A stretch of DNA of 64,000 bases from contig DIBU01000013.1 in NCBI GenBank assembly GCA_002416125.1, positions 1 through 64,000 on the forward strand. The letters are read 5' to 3'. This document shows positions 6,210-14,364 of this stretch, piece by piece (position 1 is the stretch's first letter; every line of letters starts with the position of its first letter). This DNA is from Halieaceae bacterium UBA5044 (GTDB taxonomy: Bacteria > Pseudomonadota > Gammaproteobacteria > Pseudomonadales > Halieaceae). Under the pieces are notes generated by a model that saw only the letters and a program-made list of their open reading frames with translations, was not told the DNA's origin and ran no database searches. The translations under genes were made by a program, and so were the position numbers.

Positions 6210-8945
6210 ATGTCACCGCGACATGCGATACCATCGCGCGCTGCCCTCACCGGGGAGTGGGTCCGTGCAGATGCTCTGTTTAGTGCATTGCTCGATCTGC
6301 CCGCAGCGGAGCGTGCCTCCCAGCTGGCTCGCTGCCGTGAAGATGACCCCGCATTGGCAGAAACGGTAGGCCGTCTGCTGGATGCGGAGGCGCGCTCCCA
6401 TGCCCTGTTTGACAGAGCCCCCGCCTCGGTTGCCATGCTGGCAGCTGCAGCTTTGCGGGAGCCATCCGGCGACGATTCAAGCCCCGCGACCGTAAGCCAC
6501 GTAGGCCCTTATAAACTTGTGCAATGCCTGGGCAAGGGCGGCACCGCCGTTGTCTGGAAGGGTGAGCGAGACGACGGCGAGTTCCAGCAAACGGTCGCTG
6601 TCAAGGTGCTCCGTCGCTGGCTGGACAGCGATGAATCTGTGGAACGATTTCGCGAAGAACGCAGGATTCTGGCATCCCTCGAGCATCCCAATCTGGCTCG
6701 GTTGCTGGACGGCGGCGTCACGGATGACGGCTGGCCCTATTTCATCATGGAATATGTCGATGGCACACCCATCACGGAATACTGTGACCGCAGACGGCTG
6801 GATGTCTCACAGAGACTGACTCTTCTGGAACAGGTCTTCCAGGTGGTGCAGTATGCCCACCAGAGGCTGGTGGTGCACCGGGATCTGAAGCCCAGCAACA
6901 TCCTGGTGACCGACGCCGGACAGGTGAAGCTGCTCGACTTCGGCATTGCAAAAGTCCTGCAGTCCGACGCCGCTTCCACCCCGGGGAACGAGCTGACGGA
7001 GCCCGGTGGACGGCTGCTGACCCCGGCTTACGCGAGCCCCGAGCAGTTGCTGGGTGAGCGTGTTTCAACCGCCACTGACGTCTATGCGCTGGGTGTCTTG
7101 CTGTACAGGCTGCTCGCAGGGCGCTCACCCTACCGCGTGCGCGACGGCCAGCCCGCTCTGTTCCAGGATGCGATTCTGCACCAGGTGCCGCCCAGTTTGC
7201 CTGAGCGAGTTCTGGCCCGGGACGCAGATGACGAAGACCCCCGGCAACTCGCGGCAGCCAGGGCGAGCACTCCCGAGCGGCTGGCCCGCACGCTGCGGGG
7301 CGACCTTGATGCCATCTGCCAGGTGGCTTTGCGCAAGGAGCCGGAGCACCGCTACGCCTCGGTAGAACAGTTGAGCGTCGATATTCAACGCTACCGCGAG
7401 CGCCTGCCGGTGCTCGCCCGGGCCGGCAACCGGCGCTACAGAGCCGGTCGTTTCCTGCGCAGAAACGCGTTGGCGGTAGCCGCGTCTCTCGTCGTGCCGC
7501 TTGTCGTGCTGGCGGCATTGGCCGCGCATGTTGATCGACTTTCCACCGAGCGCGATCGCGCGGCTGCCGCTGCCTTGCTGGCAGAGCGGGAAGCCGCGAA
7601 GGCGCAGCAGATCAGCGGCTATCTGGTGGATCTGTTCCGCGCCGCGGATCCGGCTGAGTCGCGGGGTGGTGACGTGACTGCCATTCAGTTGGTTGATCGC
7701 GGCATCGAGCGGGCAGGGGCAATCCACGGCGATACTGCACTGCAGGCCACCATGCTCCATGTGCTGGGGCAGGTGAGCCGCAGCCTCGGCCGGTACCAGC
7801 AGTCGGATGAGCTTCTGTTGCAGGCACTGACGCTGCTCGAAAGGGAGGTGGACAACAGCCGCCTGATGCAGGCGGATGTGCTCGCGGAACTTGGCGAAGC
7901 CAACTTCCAGCTGGGTCGGCTGGAAGTTGCCGAGGGCTACCATCGTCGCGCCCTGGCGACGCTGCCAGAGGATGAGCTGGCGCGGCGCGCGCGAACACTC
8001 ACCAATCTTGGCATTGTCCATATCGTCACCAGCCGCTATGCGGAAGCTCGAGATCTGCTGGTTGAGGCGCTGACCTTTCATCGCCGGGCTGCGATCGACA
8101 GCGCGCCTCATGCCACCACCCTGAATGCTCTGGGCACCCTGCTGTCGCGTGAAGCGCGCCACAGTGAGGCGATAGACATGCTGCAGCATGCCTACGCCAT
8201 GCGCCGCAGCCTGTTTGGCGACACCCATCCACAGACCTCTGTCGCCAGAGGAAACCTGGGTATCGCCCTGCTGGAGTCAGGTGATCCCGCGGCAGCAGCG
8301 GATCACCTGCAGCAGGCCCTGGCGGTGGATGAGCAAGTGCTGGGCCCGCGTCACCCAAGCCTCGCCGTATTGTTGAATCAACTGGCCTCAGCCCGAAGGG
8401 AGCTGGGCGATCCGCAGGGTGCCATCGCGTATCTGGTTCGCGCGGTGGAAATCCTGCGGGAAAACCATGAGGAACATAGCCCGGCTATTGCGGCGGCCGT
8501 CAGTGGCCTTGGCACCGCATACCTTAAGCTTGGCGAGTTTGACGAGGCGGCTACCTACCTCGCACAGGCTGTGGCCATCGATGAGCGTGTACTGGGCCCC
8601 CAGAGTCGGGAGTTGGCGATTGATCTGGTCAACCTCGCGGCCGCTCGCAATGGCCAGACACGGTACGACGAGGCCGAAGCGCTTTTGCTACGTTCACTGG
8701 GCATTTTCCGCACGCTGCTGGGTGAGCGACATGAATTGGCAGGTGATACCCTGCGGCGGCTCGCGGCGGTGTACTGGCATCGGGGAGACATACCCCGTGC
8801 CATTGAGTTCGGCGCGGAGGGCGTTGCCATACTGGCGGAGGTTCACGGCGACGGGCACGCAGACGTTGTAGCCATGCACCGGTGGACAACTGCGCTGGCT
8901 GCAGGAGAGAGGGCTCTGCCGCCACCGGTTACCATGCTGCTCTGA
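6210..8945 (+). CDS. Membrane Ser/Thr protein kinase with C-terminal TPR sensor
   Basis: A 911-residue protein with AGGAG at 6198-6202 upstream of ATG 6210. The kinase domain spans about residues 98-395: glycine loop GKGGTAVVWKG (108-118), catalytic Lys132 in VAVKVL, HRDLKPSN (223-230) and DFG (243-245), all intact. A basic juxtamembrane stretch leads to one transmembrane helix (about 418-437). Roughly 460 residues of tetratricopeptide repeats of the TPR_10/TPR_12 type follow (repeated LGxxxxxxGDxxxAxxxLxxAL and LGPxHPxLA patterns), presumably periplasmic. Its position 104 bases after the ECF43-like sigma factor suggests it phosphorylates that factor in response to an envelope cue. Confidence 0.9.
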   Translation: MSPRHAIPSRAALTGEWVRADALFSALLDLPAAERASQLARCREDDPALAETVGRLLDAEARSHALFDRAPASVAMLAAAALREPSGDDSSPATVSHVGPYKLVQCLGKGGTAVVWKGERDDGEFQQTVAVKVLRRWLDSDESVERFREERRILASLEHPNLARLLDGGVTDDGWPYFIMEYVDGTPITEYCDRRRLDVSQRLTLLEQVFQVVQYAHQRLVVHRDLKPSNILVTDAGQVKLLDFGIAKVLQSDAASTPGNELTEPGGRLLTPAYASPEQLLGERVSTATDVYALGVLLYRLLAGRSPYRVRDGQPALFQDAILHQVPPSLPERVLARDADDEDPRQLAAARASTPERLARTLRGDLDAICQVALRKEPEHRYASVEQLSVDIQRYRERLPVLARAGNRRYRAGRFLRRNALAVAASLVVPLVVLAALAAHVDRLSTERDRAAAAALLAEREAAKAQQISGYLVDLFRAADPAESRGGDVTAIQLVDRGIERAGAIHGDTALQATMLHVLGQVSRSLGRYQQSDELLLQALTLLEREVDNSRLMQADVLAELGEANFQLGRLEVAEGYHRRALATLPEDELARRARTLTNLGIVHIVTSRYAEARDLLVEALTFHRRAAIDSAPHATTLNALGTLLSREARHSEAIDMLQHAYAMRRSLFGDTHPQTSVARGNLGIALLESGDPAAAADHLQQALAVDEQVLGPRHPSLAVLLNQLASARRELGDPQGAIAYLVRAVEILRENHEEHSPAIAAAVSGLGTAYLKLGEFDEAATYLAQAVAIDERVLGPQSRELAIDLVNLAAARNGQTRYDEAEALLLRSLGIFRTLLGERHELAGDTLRRLAAVYWHRGDIPRAIEFGAEGVAILAEVHGDGHADVVAMHRWTTALAAGERALPPPVTMLL

Positions 8946-8970
8946 GAGGACAACCGTTCCCCGGGACCCG

Positions 8971-9528
8971 TCAGCAGCTATCTGAGGTCAATGCCGACCC
9001 CCGTGACGCGGTTTTGCTACCCGTCATTGCTACGGCTACCAGGAAAAGACCGCTGGTCGCGCCGGCTTCACGCACTGAATTTTCCGCAGCGCTCGCCGCA
9101 AAGGCGCTGATACTGTCTCCGGGGTAGTACATGTCACCGGGCAGATACATGTCACCCGGCAGGCACTGAGGTAGAAAGTCGCGGCCCGGTAGATACATGT
9201 CGCCGGGCAGATAGACGTCACCCGGTGCCGCTTTGAAGGGCTGCGAGAGGAAGGTGTCGACGGCCCGGTTTTTTTCTACGCGCACGGCGCACAGTGCGAC
9301 GGCCTGAGTATCCTCGGTGCCCGCTATCCGAATGCGCACCTGTTTCAGCAGCGCCCTCTGGAGTGCCTTGCCGCTGAGCCCTTGCAGTGATTCCGCGCGC
9401 TCGACCACCAGACGCAGCTGTGTGCCGCTCTTGCTCTTTGATGCGCTGTGCCCGGAGGTGCTCGTGAGTGCGCCTCCGACCAGAGTCGCGAGACCCATGA
9501 CCACCTGACGCCGTTGATAGATCTTCAT
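8971..9528 (-). CDS. Exported protein with PGDMYL hexapeptide repeats
   Basis: A 185-residue protein. ATG 9528 was chosen because a GGAG ribosome site precedes it and because a longer frame would collide with the neighbouring oxidoreductase gene. The N-terminus has twin arginines (residues 6-7), a hydrophobic segment VVMGLATLVGGALTS and then GHSAS, a Tat- or Sec-type signal. Residues 45-95 form a small mixed domain with one Cys. Residues 102-139 are six imperfect repeats of PGD-Met/Val-Tyr-Leu. The C-terminus ends in Cys. I know no family for it. It is convergent with the kinase gene 25 bases away, and may be an output or ligand of the sigma/kinase module; that is only proximity. Confidence 0.55.
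   Translation of the reverse strand: MKIYQRRQVVMGLATLVGGALTSTSGHSASKSKSGTQLRLVVERAESLQGLSGKALQRALLKQVRIRIAGTEDTQAVALCAVRVEKNRAVDTFLSQPFKAAPGDVYLPGDMYLPGRDFLPQCLPGDMYLPGDMYYPGDSISAFAASAAENSVREAGATSGLFLVAVAMTGSKTASRGSALTSDSC
9112..9225 (-). repeat. 18-bp coding tandem repeats (PGDMYL units)
   Basis: In-frame repeats with an 18-base unit (PGDVYL, PGDMYL, PGRDFL, PQCL, PGDMYL, PGDMYY, PGDS). Copies are near-identical at DNA level (repeated ATACATGTC-type words on the plus strand), suggesting recent slippage or unequal crossing-over. Confidence 0.8.
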
Positions 9529-9605
9529 TGTGGAGCTCCGCTGGTTGCCAGTACTGACCCCATAACGCAGATCGAAGGCGTTTTCCGCCACTGTCCACGC
9601 CATCC

Positions 9606-10589
9606 TCAGGACAGTGCACAGACCTGCATGGTGTCGCGCCAGGTGGCGTTCCACCATCGCTGGCGTGCCCGGTGGACTAGTTGGTTCCGAATTTGCCTAC
9701 AGCTCCGCCCTTCGGCGAGGCCCTGCTCCAACAGCACGACATGTTCGGTGAGTTGCTCAAAGCCCTGGCCCAGGTAGGGCTGCGTGGTCAGCAGGCAGTC
9801 TCCCACCGGCAGCCAGTTCGCCGGCAGGTCGGTCACGTGCTCTAGTGCCAGTCGCGTGGCCGGGCGGCCGCGAAAAATCACGGTGCGCCCCGGCGCGCGG
9901 GACCTGTGGCAAGCCGCCCACGGCCGTGGGTCGGCAAAGCCCCTCAGAACACGCAGGGCAGTCGCCAGATCCTCGGGTGGTCGCTCCTCGACGGGCGCCT
10001 GCAACGTGAGTAACCCCCTCCCGTTGCCGGTGTGCTGCAATAACGCGCCGTAACCTGAATCGTTGTCGCGCACAGCGATGATCTGCCTGGTTTCCTCGCT
10101 CAGGTTCGTCAGCTTCAGGGTAGCGTAGTCGCCGGAGGCAGGCCCGGAGTCCAGGGGCAGCGCAGTGTTGCATTGGCGCGCCACGCTCCCGGCGGTTGCG
10201 CGTGCGGCGCCGCTGGCGTCTATCAGCAGATCATATTTCTTGATCTGCCCCGCAGCATGCACCAGCACCTTGTTACCCCTGAAGCTGACAGATTTAATGC
10301 GGGCGGTGTGAACGCTGTCGATATGCTGGAGGCTCAGTGTCCACAGCAACTGGTCAAATGTTGTCCGACAGAGTTGCGGGTTGGTATGGGCCGACAGCTG
10401 TGGCAGCCACCGTGTCATGAGCGCCAGTGTAGCGGGCTGCAAGAGGTGCACATGGCCACTCTGCGGGCGTGTCCGCAGGCCCGATCCCGGCGATGGATCG
10501 GCGAGGTCGGTCTCGAAGCCGCTTCGCTTGAGCTGCACTGCCGCAAGCATCCCGGCGGGTCCCGCTCCGATGACGAGTGCCTTCGGCAT
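9606..10589 (-). CDS. FAD-dependent oxidoreductase (monooxygenase/halogenase-like)
   Basis: A 327-residue flavoprotein. It begins with the Rossmann dinucleotide motif GAGPAG (residues 8-13) in a VIGAGPAGMLAAVQLKR context. A second motif near the C-terminus, LPVGDCLLTTQPYLGQGFEQ, is the GD motif that contacts the FAD ribose in group A flavin monooxygenases and related geranylgeranyl-reductase and halogenase folds. It is short for the family and has no recognised substrate-domain signature. It is the last gene of a same-direction cluster with an amidohydrolase, a TauD-type dioxygenase and an MFS carrier, suggesting oxidation of a small organic substrate. The substrate is unknown. Confidence 0.75.
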   Translation of the reverse strand: MPKALVIGAGPAGMLAAVQLKRSGFETDLADPSPGSGLRTRPQSGHVHLLQPATLALMTRWLPQLSAHTNPQLCRTTFDQLLWTLSLQHIDSVHTARIKSVSFRGNKVLVHAAGQIKKYDLLIDASGAARATAGSVARQCNTALPLDSGPASGDYATLKLTNLSEETRQIIAVRDNDSGYGALLQHTGNGRGLLTLQAPVEERPPEDLATALRVLRGFADPRPWAACHRSRAPGRTVIFRGRPATRLALEHVTDLPANWLPVGDCLLTTQPYLGQGFEQLTEHVVLLEQGLAEGRSCRQIRNQLVHRARQRWWNATWRDTMQVCALS

Positions 10590-10628
10590 CCGTTGCGTGC
10601 TCCCTGAAAAACGATGTACCCGTGCTTC

Positions 10629-11756
10629 TTAACGGAAGTACGCCGCGACGTCCGCCAGTCTCCGCTTTGGCGTGCCTTGTACGCAGCGCGCCTGGCTACA
10701 GCGTGCTACGTGCTGGGGACAAACGCCCCGGGTCGGCAGCAGGGCGAGGAAGTTGCCGCGCGCTACCTGATGCGCCACCTCTTTGGGCAGCGCCTGCAGG
10801 AACGGTTCGAACTCTGCCAGCTTCTCCCCCAGCCTGCCGTATTTTCCCAGCAGATCGGAGCCGATCATGAACCGGTCGGGAAAGCGCGAGACCAGAGCGA
10901 CCCAGCCGCTTACGGGCTGGTCGTTGCTGTCCAGTAAATAGGGCCGCAGTACGCTCCAGGAGAGGTCGATGTAAAGATTGGGATAGGTTTCCAGGATGCG
11001 CGTGATCTCCGGCAGCAGAAAAGCCATCGTGCCCTGATGCCGGTGCAGGGTCTTGCTGGTTCCTGCATGCGCCCAGATGATGTTCACGTCCGGGAACCTG
11101 GCCAGGGCGGCCTCCACCTCTCCCGCATAGAGCGGGTTGCGCTCCCGCTTGGACGTGATATTGCTGTGCAGCAGGACCGGCAGCCCGTTGTGCCCGGCAT
11201 AGCGATAGACCCGGAACATCGCGTCACTGTTGGCGCGAGGTGTTTCGCCCTCGGTCAACGCAGTCAGGTCGTCGTGCCGTGTGATCACCTCACCGATGCC
11301 TTGCCAGAGCCCAGGGTAGAGCTCGGTCATCTTCTGCAAGTGCAGGTCAGCGTTCTTGTCGGTGGGGTTGAAGCCGCTCAGGAAGGGATGCAGGCGGTCG
11401 CGCTGCGCGGGTGCCAGGGCCTCCAGCGACTCGGCCAGATAGGCATCGGTAGCGCTGAACCAGTACACGCCGGCATCATCTCCTGCGTATGTGTCAGGGC
11501 GCTTGGGTTCGTTTTCGTGCCACTTCTTCATCAGCGGCATGCCGGACACCATGGCGTTGCCGACACCCGCCGCATCCATGGCGCTGAGCAGCGTCTCCAG
11601 CGGTGCGCCTTGCTGGAAAAAATCAACGGTGTGCAGATGACTGTCGGTATACCTGGCCTCCTCACTGGCCGTTGCCGTAATCACAGGGAGCAATAAAGCG
11701 CCAAAGATCAAGCGCAGAGCGCGCGTTGCGACTGCGGGGAGAGGCGGATAGGGCAT
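10629..11756 (-). CDS. Exported amidohydrolase-superfamily metal hydrolase
   Basis: A 375-residue protein. A signal peptide (LRLIFGALLLPVITATAS-EE, cut near residue 31) precedes a TIM-barrel of the amidohydrolase_2 type. Metal-ligand motifs occur in order: DSHLHT (HxH) near the start of the mature protein, GEV, VLLHSN, WAHAG and IGSDLLGKYG. Together they support an intact active site. The last 40 residues (from about RGVCPQHVA) do not look like the family and may be a frame extension or a lineage tail. Unlike most members it is exported. It lies 39 bases upstream of the FAD enzyme gene, which follows in the same direction. Confidence 0.8.
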   Translation of the reverse strand: MPYPPLPAVATRALRLIFGALLLPVITATASEEARYTDSHLHTVDFFQQGAPLETLLSAMDAAGVGNAMVSGMPLMKKWHENEPKRPDTYAGDDAGVYWFSATDAYLAESLEALAPAQRDRLHPFLSGFNPTDKNADLHLQKMTELYPGLWQGIGEVITRHDDLTALTEGETPRANSDAMFRVYRYAGHNGLPVLLHSNITSKRERNPLYAGEVEAALARFPDVNIIWAHAGTSKTLHRHQGTMAFLLPEITRILETYPNLYIDLSWSVLRPYLLDSNDQPVSGWVALVSRFPDRFMIGSDLLGKYGRLGEKLAEFEPFLQALPKEVAHQVARGNFLALLPTRGVCPQHVARCSQARCVQGTPKRRLADVAAYFR

Positions 11757-11856
11757 GGGAGTCAGGGGCGCGTTGGAGGCTGGTACCGCAGATTCTAGCA
11801 GTCGCGTCCGGCACAGGAACAGTGGCAGATTCCTGCCGCCTCCTGTTCTGGATGGC

Positions 11857-12762
11857 CTATGCCAGGCGGCCCATAACCACTGTGCTCTTCAGAGTAGTGC
11901 GGTGCACCAGACGGGAGGCATCGGGCGGGTTGCCGAATGCGCGGTGCATGGTGCGCAGGTTGTCCCAGAGTACCATGTCATTCGGCGCCCAGTGATGTAC
12001 GTAACTGAAGCGCGCATCGGTCGCGTGTGCGACCAGGTCATGCAGCAGCGCATCGCCCTCGTCTGCTGGTACACCGATGGCCTCGCGCAGGTGTAGCGGG
12101 CTGACACACAAGGCCTTGCGCCCGCTCACCGGATGTTTCCAGACCAGCGGGTGGATGGTGTCTGGAAACTTTGGATAGAACGCTTTCTCCCTCTCCAGGT
12201 TGGTTTCGTCGTGGCGTTCCACGTTGGGCCGTCCAAAGCGCATATCGCGAGGGTCGGCAATAAAGCGGAAGCGTGCCTCCAGATGCTCGATGCGCTGCTT
12301 GGTGTCCTCCGGCAGGGCATCGTAGGCCGCTGCAGTGTCGATCCACCCCGTCTGGCCACCTGAGTGGGGCATTTCCAGCATGCGCAGCAGCGCACCCCGG
12401 TTGGGTGTGGTGGTGTAAACGAGGTCGCTGTGCCAGGGAATGCGACCGACGGTGGCGACGCCGTCGTAGTGGTAAACCGGCGCTGTTTCATCGCTTTTGC
12501 GGTTCGACAGCCAGATGAGTTCGGGGTAGCCGTCGACGCGAATATTCTCGATGGGGTGCACCTCCAGTTCGCCGAAAGCGCGGCTCAGCATCAGTTGCTT
12601 CTCCGGGCTGTCGCCGATGCCGCGAAACAGCAGAATACCGCGGTCCAGCCAAGCCTCCACCATGGCGTCGCGCAGCGAGGGGCTGATCTCGCAGCTGAGG
12701 TCCAACCCGCGAACCTCGGCGCCGATACCACCTGCCAGTGGGACTATGTCGAAGTGCTGCAT
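11857..12762 (-). CDS. TauD/TfdA-family Fe(II)/2-oxoglutarate dioxygenase
   Basis: A 301-residue protein of typical family length. The iron ligands are His111 and Asp113 in PWHSD, and His273 in RTMHRAFGNP; Arg284 or Arg288 near the C-terminus would bind 2-oxoglutarate. The N-terminus (PLAGGIGAEVRGLDLS) is the standard opening of TauD, TfdA and AtsK proteins. The family hydroxylates sulfonates, sulfate esters or aryloxyalkanoates; residue patterns alone do not tell which. The gene lies downstream of the MFS transporter with a 64-base gap, so uptake followed by oxidative cleavage is a reasonable reading. Confidence 0.85.
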   Translation of the reverse strand: MQHFDIVPLAGGIGAEVRGLDLSCEISPSLRDAMVEAWLDRGILLFRGIGDSPEKQLMLSRAFGELEVHPIENIRVDGYPELIWLSNRKSDETAPVYHYDGVATVGRIPWHSDLVYTTTPNRGALLRMLEMPHSGGQTGWIDTAAAYDALPEDTKQRIEHLEARFRFIADPRDMRFGRPNVERHDETNLEREKAFYPKFPDTIHPLVWKHPVSGRKALCVSPLHLREAIGVPADEGDALLHDLVAHATDARFSYVHHWAPNDMVLWDNLRTMHRAFGNPPDASRLVHRTTLKSTVVMGRLA

Positions 12763-12826
12763 CGTTCGCTCTCTGCGTTAGGGGCCATGCCCGTGGGTTC
12801 GATGGACCGGGTGGTCTACTGGGTGT

Positions 12827-14131
12827 CTAGAGTGTTGCTGATGACGGCGCCGCGTTCAAGGGCCGCGGCGTCTGGCGCTCCAGGCGGCTGACCAGCCACA
12901 TGCAGCCCGCTGCAATGAAAAATCCGCCAATAATCAGTGAGATAGGCAGCGTGTAGTCGCCACTGGTTTGGCGCAGCAGCCCCATAAGCGGCGACAGGGT
13001 GAACAGCAGCGGCAGCGTGCAGAACCCCATCAACCCGCTGACAAAGGCAAACTGGCTGCGGCCGAACACGCGGGACACAACCACGGCCTTGGCCGTGGAC
13101 AGCCCGCCAATACACATGCCGATCAGCACCGCGTCCAGCAACAGCAGTGTGAACGAGGCGGGTGTGATGAGGATGAGCCAGACTACGGACTGTAGCAGGG
13201 CGTTGCAGGCAATCACGGCTGCCGCGTTATGGCGGTCGGCCAGCCAGCCCAGCAGCAGTGACCCCAACACCGCGCAGCCGCCGGATACGGCAAGTAACAG
13301 GGTTGCCTGCTCCATGGACCACTGGCCCTCCACCAGCAGCGGAACCATGTGGGTGTTCTTGGCTACGCCGGCCCCCATCATCAGGCCGGTGGCGATGACC
13401 AGCGGCATAAATGCGGGATGCCAGACCACAGCAGACACGGACGGTCGCTGCGGTTTCGCGGTAGCGAGCGCGTCAGCCGCCTCGGCGCTGCCTTTGTGCC
13501 CTTTGCTGGCCTGCCAGTGTTCCGGGCTGTCCTTGACCATCAACAGCACCGGTATGACCGTCAGGTAGACGAGGCCGATACCCCGCAGCAAGATCTCAAA
13601 GCCGAGAACGGGCAGCAGTTTGACCACAATCAACGGCACCACGGTGACGGCCACAGGCATCATCACAAGCCCGAGTACCAGCCCCTGGCGATGACTGAAC
13701 CAGTTGTTTACCAGGGTGACGGCGGGCAGCAGCCCGAGCAGGCTGATGCCCGGGCCGATCAGCAGCGCAAAGCAGGCGAGCATAGCGGACGGCTGCTGGG
13801 TAAGCGGCAGGCAGAAGAACCCGACACTGGTGAGCAATGCCCCGCTGATCATGACCGAGCGGATGTGCGTGCGCCCCAGCAGAGCGCCGACGAAGGGCGC
13901 CATGAGGCCACTGGCCAGTACGACCAGGGAGAATGCGAGGGACGTCTGGGCGCGACCGGCAGCGAAATGCCGTTCGAACTCCATTACCAGTACCCCGAAG
14001 GAGCCATAGCACAGACCTACCGCGGCGTTGTGCGCGAGGAAGGCGATGCTGGCCATCACCACTGCGGGACGGCGTGCCGGGTCGCTCACCGGCGGCGTAC
14101 CGGCCGCGGCTGTTTCACTGGATCGGCGCAT
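12827..14131 (-). CDS. MFS transporter, monocarboxylate/oxalate-type
   Basis: A 434-residue polytopic protein with about twelve hydrophobic helices and a central charged loop (EHWQASKGHKGSAEAAD, about residues 200-225). The arrangement and wording (FERHFAAGRAQTSLAFSLVVLASGLMAPFVGALLGR in the first third) fit the monocarboxylate/oxalate:formate antiporter branch of the major facilitator superfamily. It is the first gene of the minus-strand catabolic cluster and starts at the divergent intergenic region that holds a palindrome, so regulation from there is likely. The substrate is not determined. Confidence 0.8.
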   Translation of the reverse strand: MRRSSETAAAGTPPVSDPARRPAVVMASIAFLAHNAAVGLCYGSFGVLVMEFERHFAAGRAQTSLAFSLVVLASGLMAPFVGALLGRTHIRSVMISGALLTSVGFFCLPLTQQPSAMLACFALLIGPGISLLGLLPAVTLVNNWFSHRQGLVLGLVMMPVAVTVVPLIVVKLLPVLGFEILLRGIGLVYLTVIPVLLMVKDSPEHWQASKGHKGSAEAADALATAKPQRPSVSAVVWHPAFMPLVIATGLMMGAGVAKNTHMVPLLVEGQWSMEQATLLLAVSGGCAVLGSLLLGWLADRHNAAAVIACNALLQSVVWLILITPASFTLLLLDAVLIGMCIGGLSTAKAVVVSRVFGRSQFAFVSGLMGFCTLPLLFTLSPLMGLLRQTSGDYTLPISLIIGGFFIAAGCMWLVSRLERQTPRPLNAAPSSATL

Positions 14132-14191
14132 CTATTCGGCATCCCTGCTCGGCAAAGGGTCGAGACTAGGTTTCGCTGGCAGCAGCGTCAA

Positions 14192-14214
14192 GGCCATGAT
14201 TGCGGGTCATGGCC
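14192..14214. promoter_or_regulatory. Perfect 8-bp inverted repeat, candidate operator
   Basis: GGCCATGA (14192-14199) and TCATGGCC (14207-14214) with a 7-base spacer lie in the 233-base divergent region between the MFS gene (start 14131) and the GNAT-nitrilase gene (start 14365). The size and symmetry suit a dimeric repressor site. No regulator gene is adjacent. Confidence 0.45.
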
Positions 14215-14364
14215 GGCGGCCCCTGCCAGCACGCAGTCAGCGCCCGTGGCCGGTCAGGCAGATACCGCCCTGTGCAGTTGAAAGAAACAGCACCTGAATG
14301 TCCGCTCACGTATACTCTGTGCCTCTGCGAACACCCAGCCATTCACAGCCATCAGGAACAAGAT

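Noticed and set aside
9112..9225. Regular repeats as a possible CRISPR array
   Set aside because: The unit is 18 bases with no spacers and stays in frame as PGDMYL; it is a coding tandem repeat.
14200..14364. N-terminal extension of the GNAT-nitrilase protein
   Set aside because: The extension has no protein-like pattern and would start inside the intergenic palindrome; ATG 14365 has a good ribosome site.
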